A DNA stretch of 64,000 nucleotides, taken from NCBI GenBank assembly GCA_963377175.1, contig CAUJNA010003783.1, positions 62,501-126,500 on the forward strand. Direction: 5' to 3'. Shown here one piece after another: positions 1 to 64,000 of this stretch. Each line of letters starts with the position of its first letter. Positions within the stretch are counted from its first letter, which is position 1. The notes beneath the pieces are model-generated. The model was given only the letters and a program-made list of their open reading frames with translations, did no database searches and was not told the DNA's origin. Made by a program: the position numbers and the translations under genes. The stretch comes from Effrenium voratum (lineage: Eukaryota; Sar; Dinophyceae; Suessiales; Symbiodiniaceae).

Positions 1-749
1 CTTGGCCCAATTGCAGTGTGAAAATTGTGAAATAATATGTTCAGACTCTGTGTCAAACTCGGCCAAATTTGAAATGTAAAACATGGAACCTGAGACCCGA
101 AGCCGGAATCCGGTTTGGTGGCGAAGCAACTGCCTTCTCAGGATCTTTCTGGGATGTTCCTTGGGGTTGAGCCCCTGCCCGGGCGCCACGAAAACCCCGG
201 CAAGTGAAGCTGTGTCTTTTTTAGGGGAACCCGAAATGGCTTTGGTTTTCCCTTTTTGGTTTCCCTTTGAAACTATCCCAAAATGGGTACCCTCTGGTTC
301 GAAGGGAACATCCCAATTTGCATTGCTTTGGGTAGGTGTGATCATAGCTTGCCGATTCCAAGAGCAGGGGCGACAAGGTTGCGAGGTCCCTGGCGGGCAC
401 ATCTTAGGAAAAGCTGGTCAGAAGTCAGTTTGGCTGCTTGTTTGGTTTGCCAGGATGAATGCACTCCTTGTTGATCAATATAGCAGGGACACGTGCGCCC
501 CATTTGAAGGGGTTCTGGATCTTATTTGTTTGCTGGTGTTTCCCCCCTTCAGGGCTTGAGGGTCCAGGTAGCCATTTGGGGTCAACATTTGGGCCAAAGC
601 GTCTTAGGTGTTTCTACTGCCTGGTCGAGTTAATTGGTTCTGGTAAGGCCCAAAAACATAATATTTATAACCATCTTAGAACCAAGAGTCAATGGGTCAA
701 ACAGGCACTGCTCATTTGGGCGGCCGGTTGCATTTGGCTGAGGCAACAG
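1..749. other. Left flank, no exon recognised
   Basis: No exon of PFAS or of another gene was recognised here. PFAS exon 1 starts at 750 and needs an upstream exon ending with two bases of a codon, so this is probably the 3' part of a PFAS intron. Around 236-320 there is a segment rich in 'ggtttccctttgaaac' and 'gggtaccctc' motifs that recurs, diverged, in other introns (for example near 10105, 38290 and 63710). Confidence 0.5.
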
Positions 750-54007
<53,258 letters not shown>

Positions 54008-55605
54008 GCCACTTGGTTTGATGTTGGGACTCCTTCGAACCTTTTTTCTTTGGCGGGGGTTGACTAAATATGAACAGTTCAATTTCTGAATAAGCTTTAA
54101 CAGTTCAATTTCTGACTGAACACTTGCATCCTTCAAGGATTTGAGGAAGGCAGCTCTACCAGTGCTGCCAACTCATGTGCTCCGGATCGCTTCGATACTT
54201 TGTCAACTGCTCTCAAGACCAAGTCTGGGACGGGATCCCCGGTATGGAGTCATATGACAGAACAATTTGCTGACATGATCAGCATATACGCCTCAACCCC
54301 AGAAATGGTGCTGGAACACCCTCAAAAAGCCGAGCCACCCCAAAAAGCTCCCCTAACAAAACCATTTGTGCATAGTTGGATTCTCCGCTTCTTCCTGTGC
54401 GCGAATTCTCACGTTTCTGGAGCCTTTGGGGGTGCTGGAGGTCATCGTTTGTTGCGCTTGCCAGGTCTTGACCAGTTTGGTTCCAGAAGGGGACATGAAT
54501 AGTATGTCAGTTTTGTTGTGGAGGTGCAGTTCATCACTCTCCTGTGATCACTTAGGTTTTGGTTTCCCACAGCCCCTTCTTCGTTTCATGCCCCACAGTC
54601 CCATTCTGGTTGCGGAACGAACTTCTGCATGCTTCCCACTAGGTGAACACCTAGCCTTGTGTCAGTCGTGAGCCACTAGTGGTGGTACACCGATCTCGGG
54701 CAGTAAATGGAGACCAAGAAGCCAAGCACTGCGTGAGTCCATTTTCCGTTTTCGGGGGATACCCTGCTTTCGGAGCTTTGTCCTGCGTCCAAGCAAGTAT
54801 TTCTTTTGTGGAGGAATCGCCAAACATGGGCCAAGGTTTTCCTTGAGTTGAACGCAAGCCCACCAGGCCGCCCCAAAAAGTACGTCGTAGGTACTCGCCG
54901 ACCTATCCCTAGGTTGTGGGGAGAGTAATTTGACAACTATTCCTGCTCATTCTGGTTTTTGAGCGCAGTTTGCATTCGCCCATGGCAAAGAACTGGCAGG
55001 CGCCGCACGGAACTTTTTTTCTCCGCAGAATCTTTGGGGATATTTGCGGGCAGAAAGTGCCGGCGGGTTTTGTTGACACGACCGTCTCCTTCGAAGAGAG
55101 TGCCACCTCCTTTCTGGTTGTTCCCAAAGGGAAATCCTGGTCACCTTTGGGGGTCCCACATCCCATTTTGGTTTTGATCGTTTTCCGAGGGTACAACTTT
55201 CAGGTTGGCTTGAAGAAAAACCTGATTCATTGGTTCTTTAGAACTTTTTGGAGGCCACGATGTGGCGGCTGTGCGTGCTTAAGTCTTGGATGGGCGCGTT
55301 TCTTGTCCCCTGCGGAGCCTCGCCAAATCTCACAAGAAGCCAACAGAGTGGTTGCTGTTTCCCCCTGCACTTCACCTGAAAGCACGGGCTCCTAAATACC
55401 AGCTAGTTGACAGGTGAAATATTGCAGTATTCCATGAGTTTGCATCAAACGGGTCTAGAAGGTTTTGGGGGCTATGACGGGTTTATTATTATCATCATTA
55501 TTATTATGCTTATTATTACAATCATTGTTATTATTCTCTTTACTATCAAACAACCAGCACCTTTACATATCTTTGTTCCGCATCTTTGCAGTATCGCTGT
55601 CCCAG
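54008..55605. other. Interval between last seen PFAS exon and ammonium transporter
   Basis: Apart from the tentative 18-nt exon at 54982 I recognise no exon here. The PFAS blocks that should follow (TVTPDLK, LGGSALAQ, GHDxSDGG, the glutaminase) are not seen. An ATT-rich low-complexity stretch lies at 55483-55550, just before the first transporter exon. Confidence 0.5.
54982..54999 (+). CDS. AMT: Possible first coding exon of the ammonium transporter
   Basis: ATG at 54982 reads MAKNWQ and is followed directly by CAG|GCGCCG, the favoured GC donor context of this window. It joins in phase 0 to 55606 to give MAKNWQVNAGDAGATAWV, a plausible Amt N-terminus (family: short leader then NxGDTAWVL). 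This is a fit of phase and borders only, and an 18-nt exon can occur by chance. Confidence 0.3.
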
Positions 55606-58600
55606 GTAAACGCAGGTGACGCAGGAGCCACAGCATGGGTGCTGACGTCGACCGCGCTGGTGTTCGTAATGACTGCAGGAGATGGCTTCGCGTGAGAGTG
55701 TCCTAAACCGGTCTTCGTTTTTGTTTCTTCTTATGTTTTTTCCATTTTTTCCTTGAATGGTGTATTAGTCTCAGTTTATATCAAGACAGGTCATTTCTTT
55801 GTAAACTAATCTTCGATTCTTGTTTTTCCCTGGATGGTGTATTGAACTAAGTTTGTGTCAAGACATGTCATTTCTTTGTGTCTGTTGGACAGCATGGGAG
55901 TTTCTTTAGGATGTGTGTTTCAAGAGAAACCGGGATGGACGCCCCCACTCTTCGTGGGTGTTCCCAATTTTGGGAGACACGGTGTGGCTTTGGTCAGAGA
56001 TAGATGGGTTCCGCTGGTTTTTTCATGGGTTTGGTTCCATTTTACAAGGGAAACCAAGAGGACACCTGTGAAGAGAAGAACCCCAGGCTTTCAAACCAGG
56101 CTCATGCATTCAGCCGGAAGAGTCCTTTCGCATTTTGCCACCCCTAATAAGCTGCCAGGACTTAGCTTCTTCTACGGAGGTCTGGTGCGGGATACCAGCA
56201 TCATCAACACCATGATGATGACTCTCTGCGAAAGCGGCCGGCAGAGGGCGGCTTTAACGCGGACCCAGGGTTGCTTCCCCAGACAACGTGATGTGCAGTG
56301 TTTTTTTTGTTGAGGGGGGCCCACAGTCTAAGTATCAGGACCCCGAACGGTCTGTTTGGGTGTGTGTGTGTGTGTGTGTGTCCAACACAGTGGGGACCCT
56401 GGAGCACATTTTGGGATCCGCGTAAAGGTCGACCCTATACAGGCGCGTCTTTTTTTAGGGACTGCCTTGAAAACTTGAAAACCGCCAACAACTGGTTGGT
56501 ACCCTCCAAAAATGACCTGCCCACATACTGAGCGACCTGTGTTTGTTTTTCTTAGGGGACCCTCAAAAAGAGCAAGGGTGTTATTGTTTTTTTGCCTGTG
56601 AAACCACAGACATGGTTGGTTCGCGTAACAAAAACCAGGCAGCTTTTTGGCCAGACTCCTCCAGGTGTTTGATTGAAAAAAAACAACAACGCCAAAACCA
56701 GGTTGGTACCCTCCAAAAAAAAACCTGCCCACAAACTTTTGGCTAGACTCCTCCCGGTTTTGTAACAAGTACACTCCGACTCCTCCCGGTTTTTGGGCAG
56801 ACTCCTCCCGGTTCTTGGGTCGACTCCTCCCGGTTTTTGGGTAGACTCCTCCCGGTTTTTGGGTAGACTCCTCCCGGTTTTTGGGTCGACTCCTCCCGGT
56901 TCTTGGGTCGACTCCTCCCGGTTTTTGGGTCGACTCCTCCCGGTTTTTGGGTCGACTCCTCCCGGTTTTTGGGTCGACTCCTCCCGGTTCTTGAGTCGAC
57001 TCCTCCCGGTTTTTGGGTAGACTCCTCCCGGTTTTTGGGTCGACTCCTCCCGGTTCTTGGGTCGACTCCTCCCGGTTTTTGGGTAGACTCTTCCCGGTTT
57101 TTGGGTCGACTCCTCCCGGTTTTTGGGTCGACTCCTCCCGGTTCTTGGGTCGACTCCTCCCGGTTTTTGGGTAGACTCCTCCCGGTTTTTGGGTCGACTC
57201 CTCCCGGTTCTTGGGTCGACTCCTCCCGGTTCTTGGGTCGACTCCTCCCGGTTTTTGGGTCGACTCCTCCCGGTTTTTGGGTCGACTCCTCCCGGTTTTT
57301 GGGTCGACTCCTCCCGGTTCTTGGGTCGACTCCTCCCGGTTTTTGGGTAGACTCCTCCCGGTTTTTGGGTCGACTCCTCCCGGCTCTTGGTCGACTCCTC
57401 CCGGTTTTTGGGTAGACTCCTCTGGCTTTTGGTAGACTCTTCCCGGTTCTTGGGTCGACTCCTCCCGGTTTTTGGGTAGACTCCTCCCGGTTTTTGGGTA
57501 GACTCTTCCCGGTTTTTGGGTCGACTCCCGGTTTTTGGGTCGACTCCTCCCGGTTCTTGGGTCGACTCCTCCCGGTTTTTGGGTCGACTCCTCCCGGTTT
57601 TTGGGTCGACTCCTCCCGGTTCTTGGGTCGACTCCTCCCGGTTTTTGGGTCGACTCCTCCCGGTTCTTGGGTCGACTCCTCCCGGTTTTTGGGTAGACTC
57701 CTCCCGGTTTTTGGGTCGACTCCTCCCGGTTCTTGGGTCGACTCCTCCCGGTTTTTGGGTCGACTCCTCCCGGTTCTTGGGTCGACTCCTCCCGGTTTTT
57801 GGGTAGACTCCTCCCGGTTCTTGGGTCGACTCCTCCCGGTTCTTGGGTCGACTCCTCCCGGTTTTTGGGTAGACTCTTCCCGGTTCTTGGGTCGACTCCT
57901 CCCGGTTTTTGGGTCGACTCCTCCCGGTTCTTGGGTCGACTCCTCCCGGTTTTTGGGTAGACTCCCGGTTTTTGGGTCGACTCCTCCCGGTTCTTGGGTC
58001 GACTCCTCCCGGTTTTTGGGTCGACTCCTCCCGGTTTTTGGGTCGACTCCTCCCGGTTCTTGGGTCGACTCCTCCCGGTTTTTGGGTCGACTCCTCCCGG
58101 TTTTTGGGTAGACTCTTCCCGGTTCTTGGGTCGACTCCTCCCGGTTTTTGGGTAGACTCCTCCCGGTTTTTGGGTAGACTCTTCCCGGTTTTTGGGTCGA
58201 CTCCCGGTTTTTGGGTCGACTCCTCCCGGTTCTTGGGTCGACTCCTCCCGGTTTTTGGGTCGACTCCTCCCGGTTTTTGGGTCGACTCCTCCCGGTTCTT
58301 GGGTCGACTCCTCCCGGTTTTTGGGTCGACTCCTCCCGGTTCTTGGGTCGACTCCTCCCGGTTTTTGGGTAGACTCCTCCCGGTTTTTGGGTCGACTCCT
58401 CCCNNNNNNNNNNNNNNNNNNNNNNNNNNNNNNNNNNNNNNNNNNNNNNNNNNNNNNNNNNNNNNNNNNNNNNNNNNNNNNNNNNNNNNNNNNNNNNNNN
58501 NNNGGTCGACTCCTCCCGGTTTTTGGGTAGACTCCCGGTTTTTGGGTCGACTCCTCCCGGTTCTTGGGTCGACTCCTCCCGGTTTTTGGGTAGACTCCCG

Positions 58601-59574
58601 GTTTTTGGGTCGACTCCTCCCGGTTCTTGGGTCGACTTTTCCCGGTTCTTGGGTCGACTCCTCCCGGTTTTTGGGTAGACTCCCGGTTTTTGGGTCGACG
58701 ACTCCTCCCGGTTTTTGGGTAGACTCCCGGTTTTTGGGTCGACTCCTCCCGGTTCTTGGGTCGACTCCTCCCGGTTTTTGGGTAGACTCCCGGTTTTTGG
58801 GTCGACTCCTCCCGGTTCTTGGGTCGACTCCTCCCGGTTTTTGGGTAGACTCCCGGTTTTTGGGTCGACGACTCCTCCCGGTTTTTGGGTAGACTCCCGG
58901 TTTTTGGGTCGACTCCTCCCGGTTCTTGGGTCGACTCCTCCCTCCTCTCCGGTTTTTGGGTAGACTCCCGGTTTTTTGGGTCGATCCTCCCGGTTCTTGG
59001 GTCGACTCCTCCGGTTTTTGGGTTCCCGGTTTTTGGGTCGACTCCTCCCGGTTCTTGGGTCGACTCCTCCCGGTTCTTGGGTCGACTACTCCCGGTTTTT
59101 GGGTAGACTCCGGTTTTTGGGTCGACTCCTCCCGGTTCTTGGGTCGACTCCTCCCGGTTTTTGGGTCGACTCCTCCGGTTCTTGGGTCGAGACTCCCGGT
59201 TTTTGGGTCGACTCCTCCCGGTTCTTGGGTCGACTCCTCCCGGTTTTTGGGTCGACTCCTCCCGGTTCTTGGGTCGACTCCTCCCGGTTCTTGGGTCGAC
59301 TCCTCCCGGTTTTTGGGTCGACTCCTCCCGGTTCTTGGGTCGACTCCTCCCGGTTTTTGGGTCGACTCCTCCCCTCCCGGTTTTTGGGTACCCTCCGCCT
59401 AAGGAGCATCGTGTCCATGGGGGTGGTGACCATGACGTGGGTGGTGCTGGGCTTCTCCCTGGCCTTCGGAACCAACGGCCCCATCATCGGCAACGCGGAC
59501 TACGCCTTCTTCATGGGCCTGGACCGGGGAGGTTGAAACGGGGGGTTTTGTTTTCGCAGGCGGTCGTTTTAGAC

Positions 59575-59656
<82 letters not shown>

Positions 59657-62600
59657 TTATTTAACGTTTTTGTTTGGGGTTTTTAGACAACAGCTGGGTG
59701 TTTTTTTTTGTTCTTCTCTTTTTTGGCCGGCGTGATTTTTTTTTTTTGGGGGGGGCACGCCATTTGGGTTGGAGCAACTCCCTGGGGTTCAGTCCGTCAT
59801 CTTTCTGGGCCCTTTGGTGCTCCGCAGGTAGCCGGGGGTGGAACATTATTGGTGTGAAACTAGCATGTTTGCTTCTTCCAAAAAGGGAAGTATGGGGTTG
59901 TCTCAAATTGGGGACTCTGAAGATTGGCTTCGGTTTTCCTTTTTTCTGCCACCATAAAAGGACGCACCCTTGGAAGGACCCCTGGCTCAGCTTCCGTTCT
60001 GGACCCTTGCAACCATGGTGGGAAATACCTCGCTTTCTGCGGGGCTCCTTAAAAGAAATATCAATTTTGCCACCACTTGAAACATGGTGCTTTTTCAACA
60101 CCAAAATAAAGGGAAGGGATTGCCGTTGTTTTTTGTTCTTTTTTTTCTCCAAGGCTCCTTAAAAGATCTCCATTTTGCAACCATTTCAGTTACATGTGGC
60201 TTTTTCAACACCAGAAACATGTCGCTTTTTCACCACCAAGATAAAGTTGGACACCACCAAATGACTTCCATTTGCTGAAGCACATATTTTTCCCCCTGTT
60301 GGTTTTAGAGGGAATGCCATATTTATGTTTTTTCCACCAAAATAAAGGGAACCCACCATTTACAAGTTGCAATGTTCAGGTGTTTTTCATGCCTCCGGAT
60401 CCCTGTTCTGCGATACCAAGTTAGAACAAGCTACAACCCCATCCTGCCCTTTGCCAATCCACTTTCAAGAAGATTCCAACTTGGCATCACAGAGGCAACC
60501 TGAAAATCCAAGCAAGCTCAACCCCAACCAGCTTGGACGAAGGTCATCGGCACCCAGCGTTCCGTACCCGTAAAACCCAGCAAGCTCAACCCCAAAAGCT
60601 TCCCAAGCCCGCAAAGCGTGGGGTCTTCCGTATGCATCCCGCTCAAAAGAAGAATTTAAGCAAACAACGGCAAACAGCAACATATGAAACAAACAAGTGC
60701 GAAGGTTGCTATGCCCCCCAACGCGGGATTCCCTAAGCCCAGCAATTTCTACAACCACGGCTGTCCCCTTCTTTGACCGCCTTCCAACACCGCAGTATTC
60801 CCACCTCCCCCAACCATCGTTTTGGCAATCCCCCCACAGTCTATAAAAGGACCAGAAATGGGAATGGGTCAAAATTAAGACACCAAACCGCAGGTTTTGG
60901 TCCCTGACTCCATTTACCAGGGTTCCATTTTGGGTTTACCCAATTTTTTACTCATAGCCAAAGCCAAGCCTAGTCTGATTCTTTCGCACCAATTTGCACC
61001 CCCTTTTGGAGGTTTGGCGGGCGACCTCAACCAAAAGCAGGCCTTCCCCAAAACCACCCCGACAGGGCGACCCCAAAAAAGATGCGTGCCCTATATTTAA
61101 GCATCACCCTTTTTGTTGAGGGTGTCTGTTTTTGTGTTTCCAAAGGGAAGCAAACAAAAACATGAGCCATTTCTCCACTACAGATTAACATGGCGCCCAA
61201 AACACCCACCCATTTGTAGAGGAAGCTCCTTGTGGGAAATGGACCCCCCTTTGTCTTCCTTCCGTTTTTGCAGGGGAGTTGTTGGGGGAGTCCATATGCA
61301 ATGTTAAGACACCCAACTATAGGGAACCCAGGGGCACATTTTTACCCGTGTCACGCGCTCGAGGACATGAACAAATGGGGCAACCTGCCGGGTCTCTGCT
61401 TCGCCTGCTTCCAGCGACTCGCCAAACAGAATGCAGAAGTCGTAGTTGTGGTGGTGGTGGTGGTGGTGGTGGTGGTGGTAGCAGTAGTAGGAGGAGGAGG
61501 AGGAGGAGGAGGAGAGGGGAGGAGGCGGTAGGAGCAGGAGCAGGAGCAGGAGTAGGAGTAGGAGTAGGAGTAGGAGTAGGAGTAGGAGTAAGAGCAGGAG
61601 TAAGAGCAGGAGTAGCAGTTGCAGCAGCACTTGTGTTTGTTTTGGTCTTGGTGTTTGCTTTGTTTGTTGGTTTGTTGACTTTCTCGGTTTCTCGGACACC
61701 GGGGCGGGGAAGGATGACCTTCGCCATCATCGCCTCCGCCATCATCTCGGGGTCCCTGGTGGAGCGCATCCGCTTCAGCGCCTACGTGGTGCTCATCGCC
61801 GTGTGGTCCCTCCTGCCGGGAAGCCCAGGTTTGGCGGGTCCCGCACACGTCGACGCTGGTGGGTTCCAAGGAAACGACAGGGTAATGACCAGAATCCACC
61901 TATGGATTTTTGGGACATCTGGACTTTTTGAGGGCAGAACTCAGGGTAGCCCCTTGGTAGTTTGGCTATGTTCGGGCTTGGTAGAGGGTAACTGCGACAC
62001 CCCTGGAACACCCCGAAACCACCGGGCTCCAAACCAATTAGAGGGAAGCTGAAATGAGCGGAGGGTAGTGATGGAGGGTAGGAGGGTAGCGATGGACACT
62101 TTTAGCCATAAATGGGAGCTGTTGCCGCCTGTTGCATTCTTTACATGGTTCTGGGTAGACCATTTTACTGCCAGGTTTTGAGTATGACTCACTTGGGGTT
62201 CGGGATGCTCGGCCACCGCTGCGAGCGTTTGAGTGATTTGAGAATTGTCTGTTTAGTGCTTCGGCAACAGGTCAAGCACCTACGTGGATGCAAGGGATGG
62301 TAATCAACCAGAAGACAACCATTAAAAACATGTTTAGACAACCATTTTAAGGACTAATAGAGACAAACATGATAGACCACCGATGCAAGGGCAATAACAT
62401 TGTTTGGACCACCATTACACGGGCCCAGCGTATGTTCCGGCTCGCTCGCAATGCACAGTGGGAAGGACGAAGTCACCAATTGATCCTGAAGCAGCTGCGG
62501 CTTAAAGTTAGGGAGGATTTCCAAGTAATTGGCTCCCCATGCCCGAAAGCATGCTGTGGATTGTGTTTGCTTCGACAAGCCAATATGGGTACTGGTGCTT

Positions 62601-62954
62601 GGATTGGTCGTGGCTCAGTTTTGGCCTTGGGAGAATGTGTTTTGGCCTTGGGAGAATGCGTCCAAAGTAGGAGGTGAGAGGTTGTAGTCAGGAGCTATTT
62701 GGCTTTTTCGGGAGATGGCACATTTTTGGGATGAACCACCAACTATGGGGAGGGGGGAGGTCCCCATAAAGAGCCAAAGGTATCCACAACCCCCCCCTCC
62801 TCCCCTCCCTCCCTCCCTCCCCCAACCTCCCCCCTCCCCCTCCCCCCGTTCAGCGCCCGGTCCCCCCCCCCGCCCAGGATCTACGCGCCGCTGTGCCACT
62901 GGGTCTGGGGCCCCGAGGGTTGGATCGCGGAGCTGGGCGCCAAGGACTTCGCCG
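55606..62954 (+). CDS. AMT: Ammonium transporter (Amt/MEP family), N-terminal part, continues beyond window
   Basis: This membrane channel-type transporter takes up ammonium. Exons: 55606-55678 (AGATAWVLTSTALVFVMTAG), 56159 to about 56228 (LSFFYGGLVRDTSIINTMMM), about 59404-59521 (SMGVVTMTWVVLGFSLAFG, then DYAFFMGL), 61364-61413 (DMNKWGNLPGLCFACF), 61713-61814 (MTFAIIASAIISGSLVERIR, then FSAYVVLIAVWSLL), 62878-62954 (IYAPLCHWVWGPEGWIAELG, then AKDFAG). Together these are about 160 residues, roughly the first 40% of a 400-450-residue Amt. The FFYGGLVR end of the first helix, the Phe of FQMTFA and the Trp of HWVWG match the ammonium-recruitment residues known from E. coli AmtB. The pore His pair (TVVH and the later one) lies in exons right of the window. 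Donors are GA, unresolved, GA, GC, GC and GC. The second junction, spanning the 22-bp repeat array, is not resolved: its two sides share only GC and no frame-correct standard site pair gives the family spacing. Confidence 0.91.
56775..59392 (+). repeat. 2.6-kb array of a 22-bp repeat, with assembly gap
   Basis: The unit is CGACTCCTCCCGG followed by TTTTTGGGT or TTCTTGGGT, 22 bp, over a hundred copies. TAGACTCC replaces CGACTCC in some units. After 58500 a higher-order pattern of 19+22+22 = 63 bp appears, made by a unit lacking 3 bp. Because 22 is not a multiple of 3 and no frame has a stop, it gives spurious frames to 327 codons. It lies in the intron between transporter exons 2 and 3 and ends just before exon 3. 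Confidence 0.95.
58404..58503. other. Assembly gap, 100 N
   Basis: Exactly 100 N inside the 22-bp array, the usual mark of a gap of unknown size. The true array may be much longer. Confidence 0.99.
59576..59654 (+). repeat. 79-base poly-T run
   Basis: Uninterrupted T from 59576 to 59654, starting 54 bp after the donor of transporter exon 3. Confidence 0.97.
61448..61626 (+). repeat. Compound trinucleotide/hexanucleotide repeat
   Basis: (GTG)n, then (AGG)n, then AGGAGC/AGGAGT units, filling most of the 299-bp intron between transporter exons 4 and 5. The + strand is almost free of C over 150 bp. Confidence 0.92.
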
Positions 62955-64000
62955 GCGCCTCCGCTCGCAGCGGCTCCGCGCGCGACGTCCGCCGCGCGCG
63001 ACGCGCGCGGCGCCCGCGGGTCCCGCGGGTCCCGGGGTCGTTTTGGGCCCTGAATCCGCTTTGGTTCCACCTAAGGAACCCAGGTTGCTGATGATTCTGC
63101 AAATGCCAACAAGCCTTCTGGTGTCTTTCCCATGGTTTCATTTTCGCGGCGCCTACTTAGATGGTCTGGGAGTTCGCTAAGTGTTAACCCTGGTTGCAAC
63201 CCACTTAGCATGGCTGTAAGTCCCCTTTATCCAGGCTTACCCCTCCCAGATCATCTAAGTGTGGTTCCCCGCATTTTTCACCCGGAAATGAAGCACCCCG
63301 TAGGAAATTTTAAACTGGGGGTTGAAAAAAGAAGGGGGTCAACAAGATTGATCCTCTGGCTATATGCATTTTAAGAGTCGGAACCACCTCAAAAGTGATT
63401 GATGGACATGAATCGAATTCTGATCTCCACCAAAGTGAGGTTCCGTGTTAAAAGTCATAATCGTATGGGTCACAATGAGTCACCATGAGTTAAATCGCCC
63501 ATGTCACCCACTTTGGGGTTATCCGGTTGCTTAACCAGCCATTTCTTGCTGGAGCGATAGGTGTTGGGAATGAACCGGTTCTGGGGATTCGCAAATAAAG
63601 GCAACCACCAGTTGGATGGTTGAAAAGGGGTCATTCCAACGAAAATTCCCAGCCTATCGCACCAGCAGTGGGTAGGTTGGACTCCCCAAAAAGGCGCAAC
63701 GGTTTCTGCTTGGCTTCCCTTTAAACCAAGGGAGCCCAAGCCCGAAAAGGGTACCATCCAAAAAAGGATCAGCGAAATCAACTTTGGGGCTGGGTACCTT
63801 ATTTGGGTACCCTTTTTGTGTTTCGCGAAATCAACCGGAGAACCCGTCGATTGAATGAATCTCCTTGTGGGATAAGGAGCCCTTGTATATTCCTCGGGGC
63901 TTTTACAGGAGTCCCCTATATTTCCCTTGTTCGTGGTTTTGAACATCACCGGGAGATGAGTTTCCTTGCTAGGTGATGCTTCAGGGGAAATGTGGGGGAA
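62955..64000. other. Right flank, transporter intron
   Basis: This follows the GC donor after DFAG of the transporter; the next expected exon, starting with the second Gly codon and TVVH, was not found. CG-rich sequence at 62960-63040 is intronic. A copy of element family J lies at 63545-63668. Confidence 0.5.
63545..63668. mobile_element. TIR element, family J, copy 2
   Basis: Ends CTTGCTGGAGCGATAGG and CCTATCGCACCAGCAG are inverted. It shares the AACCACCAGTTGGATGGTT interior with copy 1. It lies in the last transporter intron of the window. Confidence 0.75.

Noticed and set aside
57909..58892. 327-codon open frame and other Pro/Ser/Phe-rich frames over 56.8-59.4 kb
   Set aside because: They come from a stop-free 22-bp tandem repeat read in all three frames, and they run through the N gap. 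No start context or homology is seen.
56775..59392. CRISPR-like array
   Set aside because: Units are directly adjacent at 22 bp with no unique spacers, in a eukaryotic intron.

Overview
This is a window of a eukaryotic nuclear genome, most likely a dinoflagellate (Symbiodiniaceae-like). The evidence is that every recognisable gene is cut into very short GC-rich exons (27 to about 128 nt), introns are about 0.2 to 3 kb, all genes lie on the + strand, and the introns I could place start mostly with GC or GA and almost always end AG before a G. Of 47 introns placed by reading frame and family similarity, 37 start GC, 7 start GA and only 3 start GT. Frequent GC/GA donors and an AG|G acceptor are known from Symbiodiniaceae; the species is not determinable from this sequence alone.

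Three genes are supported. (1) Phosphoribosylformylglycinamidine synthase (PFAS/PurL, step 4 of de novo purine synthesis): 30 exons from 750 to 54007, about 569 residues, both ends of the protein missing. (2) A complete 15-exon gene for a WDR18/Ipi3-type WD40 protein (Rix1 complex, 60S ribosome maturation) from 8871 to 27052; its exons sum to 1242 nt, a 413-residue protein plus stop. It lies on the same strand entirely inside one 20.9-kb PFAS intron. (3) An Amt/MEP-family ammonium transporter from about 55.6 kb (perhaps 54982) to beyond the right edge. It starts before the second half of PFAS has been seen, so it may be a second nested gene.

Layout: 1-6843 PFAS exons 1-6; 6844-27748 the giant PFAS intron holding WDR18; 27749-54007 PFAS exons 7-30; 54.0-55.6 kb no recognised exon; 55.6-63.0 kb ammonium transporter, with a 2.6-kb array of 22-bp repeats (and a 100-N assembly gap) in one intron; 63.0-64.0 kb non-coding.

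The introns are packed with short (about 90-140 bp) dispersed elements. At least ten families recur in two or more introns, and several have clear terminal inverted repeats of 11-25 bp; they look like introner or MITE-type elements. Very large simple repeats (CATT, CATA, TTG/TCG, poly-T, TA tracts) give many long spurious open frames. No RNA gene, CRISPR array, operon or prokaryotic feature is present. The three genes have unrelated housekeeping roles, and their co-location implies shared transcription at most.
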